Assembly (NCBI GenBank): GCA_951812925.1
Contig: OX638369.1
Location: 16,583,329-16,647,328, forward strand
From: Calliopum simillimum
Taxonomy: Eukaryota; Arthropoda; Insecta; Diptera; Lauxaniidae
Length of the DNA: 64,000 bases
Direction: 5' to 3'
Position 1 is the stretch's first letter. Each line of letters starts with the position of its first letter. The notes beneath the pieces were generated by a model. It worked only from the letters and a program-made list of their open reading frames with translations. It did not search any database and had not been told where the DNA came from. A program made the position numbers and the translations under genes. Positions 1-11,850 of this stretch are shown in pieces.

Positions 1-505
1 AATTCTAACTTTTTTGACTTAAATGAAATTTTTGATTTCAGAAACGCTCAGATAAGCTTTTTTGAAATTTCACAAAAATTTTCAGGGTTGTCACTCTGCT
101 TTTTTTTTAGTTTTGTTAAACCAAATTTCAGTTCGATGAGTTTTTAACGATTTAAGCGTCGATAAATTTTAAACAACTTAAACTATTATTTTTTAGTGTG
201 CAATTATAATGTCGAATGTAAAAAAAAGGAAAATTTAAAATATATTTTCGAAAGCAACCCTTAAAAATTTATGGTAGATTTTTCAAAAGTTTATTTTAGC
301 GTTTTGAGACTAAAATTTTATTTTGATATTCTTAAATATTTTAAATATGGCAACACCGGAATGTTTTTGTTTATTTTTTAGAAATGTTCCATTAGTTCGT
401 GTCATCATATTCTATAACTTCAAGTTATTAAAAAATAAAAAAATAGGTGGCAACAAAGAAAGGCATATTTTGGTAAATTTTTCGGAGATTTACCCATATT
501 TCATT
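1..505 (+). repeat. Partial copy of dispersed AT-rich family A
   Basis: The segment matches, block by block, the second half of the repeats at 19775-21065 and 38190-40050 (same orientation) and 16690-18100 (opposite orientation). Shared landmarks are a GAAACGCTCAGATAA stretch, several GGCAACCC/GGGTTGCC motifs 150-200 bp apart, and a closing TTCGGAGATT. The copy is cut by the window edge. No protein or terminal repeat is visible, so the class is unknown; short frames here are chance. Confidence 0.75.
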
Positions 506-811
506 TGAGAAATTTTTGTTAAAACTTTAATTTTTATTTGCAGAATAAGTTTTTAAAGTCGAATATCTCTTATATGGAATCAAAGTGATCACGATAACTT
601 TCAGTATTTGTATGGTGGAAAAATGAATACGCCATAAGGAAAATAAGTATTTCGAGATATCCTTTACAGATAAAACTAAACCGTAAAAATTCATTGAAAA
701 TCCCAATATTTTTTACTGATTTCAGTAATTGTACGCTCGTAAAGAAAAACCGTTTATTTTACTGATTGCACACAGTAAATTTTTTATAAAATTATAAAAG
801 TATAAAAAAAT
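506..811. other. AT-rich DNA, no feature seen
   Basis: No coding signal, tandem repeat or inverted repeat could be recognised between the family A copy and the tRNA-like sequence. Confidence 0.5.
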
Positions 812-885
812 GTATGTTGATGGTGTCGAACTAAAGACCTATGTATTTCTAGGCGACGCTCTAACCGCTGAGCCACTGTACCACT
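812..885 (-). repeat. tRNA-like sequence (tRNA pseudogene or SINE head)
   Basis: On the minus strand this reads as a degraded tRNA: an A-box-like GTGGCTCAGCGGTTAGAG, a short CCTA/TAGG anticodon-type stem, then a B-box-like AGTTCGACACC, followed by a T-run that could stop RNA polymerase III. The A-to-B spacing is close to that of a true tRNA. The acceptor and T stems do not pair well and there is no CCA-ready 3' end, so a functional tRNA is unlikely. It could be a tRNA-derived SINE head or a lone pseudogene. Confidence 0.5.
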
Positions 886-1599
886 TTCATTTCTATAGCT
901 TATTGTTTAATTTAAATTATTTTTGAAATAAAATTTTTTACAATCTCAATCAGTAATAATTGAAATGTATTCTAGGCAAATATTGCAGAGCTCACTGACA
1001 TTTTTTCATGCGACAAGTTTTTACTTCTCTATTCAATAGTTTTTATCTCTGTACTTTTTGAATTTTAAAACGTATATTTTACTTTCGTGCCATTACTTTT
1101 TCATGAGAATTCAGTAAAGTAATTGAATTACTGGAACGAACCGTAATTTTTCATGAGATTATTATCACTTTGTGCTATTTGAAAATCAATTTTTTTTTTA
1201 CTGAAAAATTGCGGAAGATATTACATTTTATTGTTTTTCTGGAGAACCACTGGCAGGCCCACTCCAATTTTTGGAGGACTGGTAAGCTTTTTTTGCAAGA
1301 AAATTGAAAAATATCAAAAAAGACGTATTTTGGGAAACTCAATTTAAAATTATTTTTCAGTGCAAACTATATAAAAAAAAATATGATTTTTGGTAATTTT
1401 TATTTTAAAGCCTGTTTCAAGTCAAATCATTTGACACCATTGAATTGAGAATGGGATAAATTCAATTGAAGTTATAGCTTCTCAAATAAAGCGAACCTAA
1501 AAATTTCAAAGTCCCATATCTCCGCCATTTTTTTTTTTTTTTTTTGAAAAATATTGAGAAAAACCAATGGGGCGATTTTTATACGTTTTTCAATAACGA
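886..1599. other. AT-rich DNA, no feature seen
   Basis: No convincing coding or repeat structure. A run of about 20 T at ~1530 is simple sequence. The end of the stretch leads into the hairpin family also seen at 12 kb. Confidence 0.4.
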
Positions 1600-1866
1600 G
1601 GTCGAAAAAACGATTTTTTACTCAAAAGCAAGGGAACTTTAAAAAAAAGTGTATATGACAAAAAATGCTTGGAATTGTCCAAAGAATACGTGTGAATCTT
1701 TTCAGAACTTTTTGAGTACTTATTTTATAATTTTTCAAAACTTGGTCAAAAAAAAAAATTCTGCAAAAATGCACACGTATTCTTTGAATGATTGTAAGCA
1801 TTTTTTGCCATAAAAATATTTTTCGTTAGATGCCTCGCTTTTGAGTAAAAAATCATTTTTTGGAAC
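1600..1866. repeat. Short hairpin repeat, related to the 12-13 kb foldback
   Basis: The left arm (about 1600-1696) and right arm (about 1771-1866) are inverted copies: TTTTTTACTCAAAAGC on the left faces GCTTTTGAGTAAAAAA on the right, and AAAGAATACGTGTG faces CACACGTATTCTTT. The loop is about 74 bp. The left arm also matches 12290-12370 (ACTCAAAA, AAAAATGCTTRGAAT), so both are members of one repeat family. Confidence 0.75.
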
Positions 1867-1895
1867 ACGTAACTGAAAAAAGTAAAAAAAAAAAA

Positions 1896-2632
1896 CTAGT
1901 AAGGGTGTTACCTTTGGCCTGGCCAAACATTCAATACCCTACACAGCAGTATTTTGAAAGATTTGCTTATATGGGAGGTACCACGCCCTCTTGTCGAAAA
2001 TCACCAAGTTTTTCCTCAGAATTTGAATTTATAGTTCTTAGCATTTGAGTGAAATTTGGTTGGATTATCTCAAAAAATGTGTTCAGTACAGCGTTTTGAA
2101 CCTTGTGCTTATATGGGAGGTGCCACGCCCTCTTGTCCAAAATCACCAAGCTTTTTCTCAGAGTTTGAATTTATAGTTCTTAGCATTTGAGTAAAATTTA
2201 GTTTGATTATCTCAAAAAACGATTTCAGTGTAGCGTTTTGAAGTTTTTCTCATATGGGAGGTGCCACGCCCTTTTGTCCGAATTCTCCTGGTTTTAATTC
2301 AGAGCTTGCGCTTACAATTCGTAGTATTTATGTGTATCTTGGTTGCATTATCGTGAAAAAACTCAAAAAGTTGCATTATGAATATATTTTTTGTATGGGC
2401 GGTAGGCGTGTCCGTTGACCGATTTCGCTCATTTTCAATCCCCCGAGCTAATTTTAACGCCGAAGACTGTGCACCAAATTTCATTGAATTGTCTTGCTTA
2501 GTTTTCTCAAAAAGTGTATTTCCACACACAGCCAGCCAGCCAGCCAGACAGACGGACATGGCTATATCGACTCAGGAGGTGACGCTGATCAGGAAGGACA
2601 AACTGAATATACCCTGAGTGTAGGGTATAAAA
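1896..2632 (+). mobile_element. mini-me-like element, copy 1
   Basis: Seen: the copy opens near AAGGGTGTTACC, has four diverged units of about 141 bp each carrying GGGAGGTGCCACGCCC (starts near 1971, 2113, 2254 and 2393), then CCAG/GACA microsatellite repeats, a core containing GGACATGGCTATATCGACTC, and ends in an ACCCTGAGTGTAGGGT palindrome. Known: dipteran mini-me elements have a conserved core between a GTCY-type and a TA-type microsatellite, and are thought to be related to DINE-1/Helitron-type repeats. Inferred: family membership, from the core layout recalled from memory. The 58762-60494 copy aligns end to end. The overlapping short frames of 79-91 codons are not genes. Confidence 0.7.
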
Positions 2633-4529
2633 ACGATTTTGAGAAGCGAATATTATCAATATCCCCAAAAAAAAAACTTATTATAATTTTTAAACGCCAA
2701 AAACTTTGTAGTAATATAGTCTTTATTTTTAAAGCACCCCTGGGTATCCATTTTCTAAAGAAATTCTAGAGAGAAAAAAGTTATGACCAATAAACCTGTT
2801 TTTTTAATCAAAACTGGCTTTCAGAAACAAGTGCTCTATAAGCTTTTCTCAGAATGAAAAAAAATAAAAAATGATGCAGATATCGTTTTTAAGAATCCCT
2901 CTTACTTTTGAGTTGGTTTCGGGTTGATTTTATTTTGCTTCATACAAAATCGACCCTTGTACACTGAAAAGAAAAATTATTTAATGTGAAGATTTATGTT
3001 AAAGTGTTTTAAAATAAGAACATTTAAAAAAATTAGGATATCTTATTAACATTTTAGAATAAAGCAATTCTGAGGTCAGATTTATATTCAGCGTCCGAAT
3101 AGAATTGCGCTAAAATTCATTGTAAGTTGAGAGTTTATAATGAAAATAAAAGTGTCAGAATAATATTAATATTATTTTATGAAAGTCTAGAACAAAGATA
3201 ATCTGCTGACCTTTTCATATGGCTGTGGATCGATAAACAGCAGACACCGATGAAGACCGATGAATATGTAATATAAAAGATAATGTCTACACGTGTTGTA
3301 TTTGTTTGTGTAATGTAGTTTAGTTACAATAGAAAATTGGTTTATTTCACGCTTCATTCACAATATAAATTATGAAAATTTTTTTGATAATTTATTTACA
3401 ATTTGATTCTATATTACAGCCACTGGCCCCATAAACTAACAAACTTACTGGATGCTCATTTTTTTTTTGCTTTTTTCTTAAGATAGTTTTTGTTGTAGCT
3501 GTCGTCGTTGTTGTTGTTGTTGTTGTCGTTGCGCTAGATTGCTCCACATCCATATATTAAACGTAAAACGTGTTGCTAAATTATATTGTATTTTACCGAG
3601 GTCAACATAGCGTATCTATATCTCTAAATTCAGCAAAATGTAAACAATAATTTTGAGATTTTTAATTTGCAAAATTTGTTGTTGTTGCTTGTTGTTGTTG
3701 CTGTTGTTGTTGTTATTATTTGATTTTGGTCTCTGTGTTTTTGCCGTTCCATTTACATTACGTTTACAGTTGCAGAATTGTTCAATTGTGCAGCGCCAAT
3801 TTCCCAAAGGTGTTCTAATGGGTCATTACAGCGATGATAATTTCCAACCCACCCACTGGGCCAATAGGATATGAACGACCACGCTAAATTTATATTATAG
3901 GGTACAAAGGCATTTCACGGTGTTCAATTGAATGGCACAGGGTGTATTAAAAAAACAACTACTTATATATAGGGAAAAATTATGTTTCGAAGTTGGAAGG
4001 CAACATAATAGCGCATTCTCATAAAAAAGATTCTTGAATCTTGAAATCGAAGAAACGAAATCATTCTCAGTTAAGCCAGCGAAAATTTAAAGCCTCTTAC
4101 TTCGAAATAACAGTTGAGCTTTAGACTTCACAGATTGAATAGATTATGTGCTTTATTCGAGATCATTTACCTTATAAAGACACTATATGCAAGCTTGAAA
4201 TGAAAAGATTTTAATTTCAGACCCTTTTCTATTTCTGATGGTACTAGGCGATGTTATTAGAGGAGCTTTTGACTTTACTAAGCGTGGGATTCAATGAAAC
4301 TCTAGCAAGAACCTGGAAGATCTTACCAACCTGATAATTCTGATAGGTCGAACGTTCTCTCGCATTTTCTTTGTGATCGTGAATAATTGTTTTCGATGAA
4401 TTCTAGAAATTTTGGCAACCGAAGATCATCTTCAATGTTCGCTACTGACATATAAATCGGACCCCAAAAATTGAAACTGCTCCAACTAACAATGAAAGTC
4501 TGCGGTACAACATTTTATTGGACCCTCAA
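2633..4529. other. Non-coding DNA with GTT microsatellites
   Basis: No gene recognised. GTT/TTG repeats lie at about 3494-3530 and 3676-3718 and explain the Leu-rich and Asn-rich short frames on the two strands. The stretch around 3720-3880 is slightly more GC-rich and may be single-copy DNA. Confidence 0.5.
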
Positions 4530-4559
4530 CAGAAATGTGGCTTCTCGAAGACAATGTGA

Positions 4560-5112
4560 GAAACGATCACTGGAACAAGAAATACACGAATCGGAGAAAT
4601 GTTGGACATAATTGAAGACAGGCAGATGAAGAAATATTGTGGTGGCTCTACGCACAGCGAGGGCGAATTGAAGAAGATTGAAAGAATCTGGGAAATTTTG
4701 GAGAGATTTGAAAACAAATAGAAGTTGAAATATTATAAAGGCTCTATGCTCCGTGAAGCCGGATCGGAGAAGACTGAAAGAGTCGGGGAAATGTTAGAGA
4801 GATTTGAAAACAGGCAGATGTAGAAATATTGTGGAGGCTCTACGCTCCGTGAGGCTGAATCAAAAAGGTTTAAAGAATCGGAAAAATTTTGGAGAGATTT
4901 GAAAACAGGCAGATGTAGAAATTTTGTGGAGGTTCTACGCTCCGTATGGCTGAATCGAAAAGGATTGAAAGAATAGGAGAAATGTTGGAGAGATTTGAAA
5001 ACAGATAGATGTTGAAAATTGTAGAGGCACTAAGTTCCGTGATGCTGAAACAAGGGATCTGAAAACAGGCACATATAGAAATATTGCAGAGGCTCTACAC
5101 TCCGTATGGCTC
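4560..5112 (+). repeat. 96-bp tandem array
   Basis: About five to six diverged copies of a ~96-bp unit. The landmark GAGAGATTTGAAAACA recurs near 4701, 4797, 4892 and 4988 (spacing 95-96 bp), and GGCTCTACGCTCCGTG recurs in each unit. The last unit is shortened. Because 96 is divisible by three, reading frames run through it, but the products are repeat-derived and no protein is suggested. Confidence 0.85.
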
Positions 5113-6540
5113 TTTCTATCTCAAGCACATTTTCCCCATAATTTTCACTGCACCCTACAGCTGATATCTTTGTTAATTTAATGCTATTGCCATTATATTG
5201 CAGTTGCGCTCGGTGCTCGGTGCTCTCAAGTGTGGACTGAAGATTTCCTTGTGTGTTTATTTACACAAGAAAATTAAAAATAAAACTGCTCATCTTCTTC
5301 TTCTTCTACGTTTTGATTTCGATTTTTAATGTTTTTTTTTTTGGATTTTTTTCTTCATTTTGTTTAGTTTCGGTCTAAAATTTCGCACAATCGTTTTGTT
5401 GTTAATTTATGGTAACACTATGCAGAGGGTGCTGCCAAATTCGATTATTGCGTGAAAATTAGTTTTTTTTTTTTTTCTATTTCGAAGAAGAGATTTTTTT
5501 TTGGTTAAAATATAAGTAAATACTAGTGGTGGTTGCAGTATAAATAATTTTTACACAATAAATAGGAAATATGGGAATTAAATTCGAGGTCATTTTTATT
5601 GTTCTTTGATAGAAAGGATTGGTTTTGTTCTTTATTTGATATAATGAATAACATAAAAATATATAATTATTTAAAGAAAGAAATTTAATTAAATTAATTT
5701 AAAATAAATAATCAAAAAAATAAATATGACGAGATGTTGGTTGTTTCATGTATTCAAATTTTCAGTTATAGCAATTAATATAATGATGTTGTCGAACAAA
5801 ACTTTGTCTGAATTCTAGTAGACACAACAGCAGCGGAATAAGGTTTTAACCTTTATAATTCTGTAGAATCGCGACCTATATTTCTGATACAATTGAATTA
5901 TCTTCACGATAGTGAACATGTTTAAAGGTAGCATAAGAAGATTTAAAGATCAGTTTAAGGTCAAAAAAACTTAGACTATTCCGTGCCTAAGAAGAACGCT
6001 TTCGCCGCCCATAGAAATCCAAATCGAAGTTAAAAATCTAACTTTGCTTATCATTTCGACAGAATTACGGAGACATTATGATATTGTCAACACCATCTGA
6101 ATTTTCAGAAAAAAGCCTCTCCACCAAAGACAATGACAAACTGAAGCTTTTTATCTAACAAAAAAAAAAACATCCTTCTTTCAAATACCTAGTACTTTTC
6201 AATACCATAACAAGATTAATAGCTAGAAACTATACTAAGTTTTTATATAACTTCTAAAAACTGTGTTTGTTTTGCACTTTTAGGCAAGGATATCTCAAAA
6301 TGCTGAGATATCCCCAATTCTGGTACTGGATCTACAATTTCTATTTCTGTTTTTATTTGTTGGTTTTATTTTTTAGGGTTTTTTCATTTTGTATGGAAAT
6401 TGTAGCACATTTTTCAAAAGGAGATTTTTTAAAAACGGCCCGACGGAATTTTTAAATTTTTTTTCACATAGTGATTAGAAGGCTCCAAAAAAAACTATCT
6501 TTTAGAATTTCAACTGAGCACTAATTTTTGGATCGAACGC
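5113..6540. other. AT-rich DNA, no feature seen
   Basis: No coding region or larger repeat recognised. T-rich and TTC-rich simple sequence occurs at 5290-5500. Confidence 0.45.
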
Positions 6541-6599
6541 TCCATTCCACCGCCGCGTTATATTATTAGCTACAAAAATGTAAACTGTTATGCTAAAAT

Positions 6600-6940
6600 T
6601 CTACAATTTCATGTAAAAGTAACCACAAAAATACTGAAACACGGTGATTTCAAAATGATGCTATGGGGATGCTTCTAATAAAATGGTTTTGGACCACTTG
6701 TAAAGATCGTCGGCAATATGGTTGCTTCTTATTATATAGGGTTTATATTAGAGGTGATTATGTTCCCTTACTCTGAAGGAAAATGCCTTTGCGATGTGTT
6801 TTCCAGCAACACAATGACCCGAAGCACACATCAAATAAAGCGAAAGATTGGTTTCGAGTCCAAAATATTTGGGTCATGGATTGGCCAGCGCAATTACAGC
6901 TATAACTTCTTCAATTTCAACAACTTGAGGAAACTTCGTA
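6600..6940 (+). pseudogene. Tc1-like transposase remnant
   Basis: Tc1-family transposases are nuclear DDE enzymes that cut and paste their element into TA sites. Three frames pieced by eye give the family's central region: a KHG..M.LWGCF block, then GPLVKIVGNM, then FPYSEG, then a QQHNDPKHTS-like block that normally carries the second catalytic Asp, then WVMDWPAQ. The piece contains at least two in-frame stops after WGCF, shifts frame after the FPYSEG block, and diverges just before the usual SPDLNP motif with the third acidic residue. No terminal repeats were found next to it. This is a dead internal fragment. A 90-codon frame at 6718-6990 is part of it, not a separate gene. Confidence 0.8.
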
Positions 6941-7095
6941 GAGATGAATTTTATGATTTTTTATGGGATGAAGTGTCCTTGACACCTTAGGGTGGTAGAA
7001 ACTGAGGTAATGAGTACAACAAGTCGAAAAAGACATCTGAGATAAATTATTTCTATGAATGAAACATAGCCCATATTGAGACATTTACAGCGATA
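6941..7095. other. Spacer between transposon remnants
   Basis: Short AT-rich spacer with no recognisable signal. Confidence 0.4.
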
Positions 7096-7097
7096 TA

Positions 7098-7377
7098 CAG
7101 TAATCCGTCCTATAACGCGGTTCTCTTATAAAGCGATTTCATACTTCGCGATGTCATGACCCTCGTATAACACGTGTTTTTCTTCATATAACGCATATAT
7201 TTAGATTATAAAATAGGTTTTCGTTAATTTTCGATTTAAACCGAGAAAAGTGAAACGTGAATCATTTGTACATAACGCGTTATATGAGGTCATACGGGCG
7301 TGTTATACGAGAATGCTCCTTCAACGCGTTTTCCTATAACGCGAAACCAATCCACCGTTTTATAGGGAGGATTACTG
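7098..7377 (+). mobile_element. pogo/Tigger-like MITE, 280 bp
   Basis: The ends are inverted: CAGTAATCCGTCCTATAACG on the left and TATAGGGAGGATTACTG on the right, directly flanked by TA at 7096-7097 and 7378-7379. Internal ATAACGCG motifs recur in both orientations. Known: pogo/Tigger elements start with CAGT-type ends and duplicate TA. No transposase is present, so this is a non-autonomous copy. Confidence 0.8.
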
Positions 7378-9363
7378 TACTATACTTGTTGATCGAACGT
7401 GAAATAGCAGAGCAATAGAAAAAAATCAAATAGCATCTTATTTAGAGGTCGAAAAAAAAATTCCTTAAAAATCAAAACCGATAAGCTTTCAAAATGGGGA
7501 GCTTAAAGCGAACTTTTTTTTTGTGATACTATCTAGTATCTATTCTATACTAATCATTTTAGGACTAAACAATGTTGTACTGCATGTTGCGAATAATGAA
7601 GATCTCTTTTAGCAAGCTTCAGCAATCCCTTGGAAGATTTTGAGTGTACATATTACAGATACTTAGAGTTTGCCTTGTGAGCGAACTTCAGTTGAAAAAC
7701 TCGCTACTGACCATGTCTGCTATGAAATAAAATGTTTTCATATCCTTTCTTGGAGTTGCGAAAAATAACAAATTTGGGGGCATGGTACCGCACACAATAA
7801 TAAAATTTTTATTATGATTCCTTTATATCATTATGATGCTTCGCCCCCAAGCAAGAATTTGCGCAAGTTCAAAAGCTGGAAATGAAACTGCATCGCATCG
7901 CATTAGCATCAGAATATTTCCGTCTTTGACTTGCATGCCAGCTTTTAATTTACTGTCTGGTCTTTCTTAATTGATAATGGATTTTGTTTGATAATGGAGT
8001 GCATGGGTTATGGCTAAAATTATGCAACACATCTAAGCTTCCAATCATAAATGACAATAACAGAGTATCAAAGACGTTTACCGCAATCAAATACACAACA
8101 TCCCTCCCCCTATGACAACAAAAAGTTATAGATGAGTGGTTGCAATAACTTTTTCTTATACGAAATCGGAATGAGGCTGGAGATGCATCTTCTTTTTGAT
8201 TTTGTTTTATAATAACAATTTAGTTTAACAAAGTTGGTGGTTTTTAATGTCAAAGTGTTAATGAAAATGCTAACAAGATTGTGTCGCCATAAAAATCAAA
8301 AACATTTTTGAGAAGTATTTTGATAGGCGTTTAACAAAAATCGAATTTCAAAAGACAGTAGGTTTTTCAACATTCGAAAAAACGACATTTTGGGTATGTA
8401 TTTCCTTTAGGAAGAAGTGAGATTTCAGTAAATTTTTTTGTTTAATTCTTAGTTTGATAATATCCATTAACTTGACAATTACTTCACATATTATTTTAAC
8501 AGTCCGATCATTTTTCGGTTTGCACTTTAAGTTTTTATAAATTAATTATATAATTTTTTTTACCATAAAACAGAAGGAAAAATAAGTATTCTTAGAAAGA
8601 ACACATCTCTTTTTTTTCAAATGTTTACAATAATTTTTAGCACAAATTTTTATTTCAACTAAAAACAAATTGCCTTTGTTCTTGTTCTTCTTTTTCTTCT
8701 ATTCAACTTCTACTTGGTGTTATCTATTGTTGTTTTTGTTATGGTACTTGTTTAGTTTTTGAAACAAAAACATTATTCGAAACGAAACGAAAAGAAAAAA
8801 AAAAAAACGGCGTATCATGAAATCAATTTTCAGTCAATTTTCAAAAAGCAAATGTGGCGCGAAAACATTTACGATGCTGAAAAGATACATATCTATAAGT
8901 GGTAGGTACATAGCTCGTACATATGTACATAGTACGTGTACAAATCGAAAATGTACTGCGAATGTTGGCCGCAGGCCCAGCACGCGTAGTAACCAGGTGG
9001 TTGCCATGAAACAGCAGCTCTCGACCGCGTGTCTGCTGCCTTGGGAATTTATTTGAAATTTTAAATTAAAATTAATTGCTAAATAATCAGAGACCAATAA
9101 ACAGGATTTTCATACACATCAAAGCGATTTAAGCAGAGTAGCAACAGTAACAGAGCACTCCGTACAACCAACAATCTGATCGAAGATCGAAGGAAACATT
9201 TTCAGTTTAAAAAAAAAGAATACAACAAAATATAAAAAGAGTACTCGAGTTAATCGCTTATGCAAAGGAAAAATTTTAAGTGTATAAGTAGTATATATTA
9301 TATATTTAGGGGATTTCCATGCAAGAATACGAATACATCTTCTTAAGATCAATAATAAACAAA
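7378..9363. other. Intergenic or intronic DNA, with a GC-richer patch at ~8800-9050
   Basis: No gene recognised. At 8780-9050 the sequence becomes more GC- and CpG-rich, with alternating GTACATATGTACATAGTAC-type palindromes. Frames of about 80 codons are open on both strands there (8817-9056 plus, 8834-9097 minus) but neither resembles a known protein. This may be single-copy regulatory or exon DNA. Confidence 0.35.
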
Positions 9364-9608
9364 TCGTGTAAAGTGTAAAGTACCAAGTCGGTTTTTCAAG
9401 TTTTGAGATGTTTGATATTCAAAAAATTAGGTTTTGTTTTTTTGTAATGAAATTTTTCTTTTACTTTTGTGATGAAAATAACCACCTTTTAAAAGAGATA
9501 TAGCTACATGGGTCTTATCAAACTAAAGACTATAACATTTTAGACCAGAAATATAAAATAACTCGAAACTCAAGAAAATTTACTTACTTTTCACTTGTAT
9601 AGGGACGA
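9364..9608 (+). mobile_element. TA-flanked MITE with TCGTCC ends, copy 1
   Basis: Aligns in opposite orientation with 16414-16646 along its full length: the AAGTCGGTTTTTCAA block, GATGAAAATAACCA and TTATCAAACTAA are shared. The right end GGGACGA is followed by TA. The left terminus is eroded. Non-coding and non-autonomous. Confidence 0.7.
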
Positions 9609-9930
9609 TATTATACGTTTGAGGAAACATTTTTTCAAAACATTACGTACTTTGGTCTCATCGAATTTTTCGGATGTAGTACCGTAAAGTTGTCGAAAAA
9701 TGTATGAAGACCTTGCAAAAATTGCGCACTGAAATTTTTTTTGCTTAATGATTTTAGGACCACTATAGAAGCTTAACGCCAAAATAGTGACCTCCTCACC
9801 CTTGCGCTTTAGCGGCCATCTTGAAATATGTGTGATTCAATTTATCTCGTTTCCTGTTGGTCGGACAAACAAAAATTACGGGCAATAAAATTCTACGTAG
9901 TTTTGATCTCGGACGCGATATCCATAAGTT
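9609..9930. other. AT-rich DNA, no feature seen
   Basis: No recognisable gene or repeat. A short frame of about 63 codons on the minus strand has no identifiable domain. Confidence 0.4.
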
Positions 9931-10963
9931 GAAATTTCGATTTTTTTTGGTTGGGAATTTCGAGCTATTTTCGAGCTTTTCAACAGTATTTTCGAGCTGT
10001 CTGGGAAATTTTCCATTTTCCGGAAAAGCGGAAAAATTGTTCTGCATAGCCTAGCTCATTTTTTCAGCCAGACGAATCCGCGGGAAGAGTTAGCGATGAA
10101 ATCTTTTAACGCAGGAATTTCGAGCTACTTTCGAGCTGACCTTGAATGAAGTGTTTTCCTTAAATTTCCCCGGAAAGTCCCAAATAATTTTTTATGAGCT
10201 TGCTTTATTTGTTTAGCCAGACAAACCCATGAGAATATTTGGCAATCATATCATTTGACACACGAGTTTGGAGCTAGTTTCGAGCTCATCAAAAACGAAA
10301 AGTGTTTTCCGGAAAACTCCAAATTTTCCCGGAAAATCCCAAAAAACTTTTTTTTGTGGCAGTGCCATGACATTGTCCCCACGGACATAATCCCCATTTC
10401 GTAAATGGATGTTATGTCCGCAAATTATTGGATATATTAACGACTGATCCGCGAAGTCAGTGTTGGATTTTTGGAAGTTTTAAATCCTGAGCGCCCACTT
10501 ACCCCTACTCTTATGTAAAATTACTGTGGCTAGCAAACTAGGTGTTGGATATTTTATAAGCTGATCCGCGAAAAACTTTCGGACATAATCCGAATAATTT
10601 GCGGACATAAAATAGGCAAAAAAGTTTTTTTTTTTTTAATTTTTTGGGACTTTCCGGGGAAATTTAAGGAAAATACTTCATTCAAGGTCAGCTCGAAACT
10701 AGCTCGCTTACTTTTCCCGCGGATTCGTCTGGCTGAAAAAAATAAAGTTAGCCATAAAAAAAGTTTTTTGGGATTTTCCGGGAAAATTGGGAGTTTTTCG
10801 GAAAATGCTTTTAGCTCAAAATTAGCTCGAACGCTAACTTTTCCCGCGGATTCGTCTGGCTGAAAAAATAAACATAGCTATGCAGAACAATTTTTCCGCT
10901 TTTCCGGAAAATGGAAAATTTCCCGGACAGCTCGAAATTCCCAACCAAAAAACATCGAAATTC
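9931..10963. mobile_element. Foldback element with subrepeated arms, copy 1
   Basis: The two arms (about 9931-10370 and 10590-10963) are inverted copies: ATTTCGATTTTTTTTGG..TTGGGAATTTCGAGC at the left edge faces GCTCGAAATTCCCAACC at the right. Each arm is itself built from ~150-bp subrepeats, each holding CAGCCAGACGAATCCGCG, TTTCGAGCT and TTTTCCGGAAAA palindromes. The middle has ATGTCCGCAAATTATT and its own inverted match near 10585. Known: Drosophila FB elements share this plan of long inverted repeats made of tandem subunits. No transposase frame is present. A second copy lies at 53608-54775. Confidence 0.8.
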
Positions 10964-11079
10964 GAAAAAATCTGTTTTTTTCCATTTGCACCCACTGGGT
11001 GTTGATTTTCCAAAAGGCTGAAAATTGTACCAGATTTTATAAAAATAGCTACACTAGGTGTAAAGGTATAATATTACAA

Positions 11080-11650
11080 ATATTTTTTGTGTAGGGGGTG
11101 CAGTGTCCCCTCTTTTAATTTTTTTTTTATGTGGCTTAAATGATACGTATATCACGTTCATCCACATACAAAATTTTATAAATAAAGATACGTAAATAGA
11201 GTACTTTAAGTATTTGTGTGTAGGGGTGCAAAGCCCCTTAATTTTAACCCCTTCTCAATTAGTATAGTAATTTGTGAATAAAATACACGTTATCAATATA
11301 AAGTGTTGTAGTAATAACTGCTAAGGGTGCAAAGATATAGCAATTGATATGTTTTTGGATGGAGGGTGCAATGCCCCCATGTTCAAATTCCTCCAATTTT
11401 TGCGAGGGCTTTTATGAACGCAGTATACTCCTGCATGCAAAGATTTGTAATGGTAACTGCTACATATGTAAAGATATAGCAATTGATGTATTTTTTGTAT
11501 GGGGGAGCAACGCCCCTTTGTTCAATTTCCTCCAGTTTTTACAGAGTTTTGTAATACTACCTACTGCAAGTGCAGAGATATAGAGTTTTGTTCATTTTTT
11601 TTTTCGTATAAGGGTTACCCCCAACACCACTGCCAAAATCATTTCACTCT
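11080..11650 (+). repeat. Diverged GC-box tandem units (~110-140 bp)
   Basis: Five units, each with a small GC hairpin of the type GGGGTGCAANGCCCC, start near 11091, 11220, 11361, 11501 and 11610 (spacing 129, 141, 140 and 109 bp). Each hairpin is followed by AT-rich text with TCCTCCA and ATATAGCAATTGAT. It resembles the units in the mini-me copies and at 22960 and 55577. The short frames are repeat-derived. Confidence 0.7.
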
Positions 11651-11710
11651 ATTTCGTGAGGGTAACGTCTGGATTGTATGAAACAGTGCAGTGTGCAACG
11701 CCAGAAAATT

Positions 11711-11850
11711 TATATACAGGGTGTATTGCATAAGGTTACAAAGCTTCTGGGAAGTGATGGAGGAGGCTTAGACTAACAAAAAATTACACTTGGAGGGGGC
11801 GTCTAAAATTTACCCTTGAGAAGTTATAGGGTTAAAACTGATTTTCTGAC
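11711..11850 (+). repeat. Half copy of the ATACAGGGTGTA element
   Basis: ATACAGGGTGTATTGC, GCTTCTGGGAAGTGATG and the following ~130 bp match one arm of the 15930-16262 element. No matching right arm lies nearby, so this is a solo or broken end. Confidence 0.7.
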
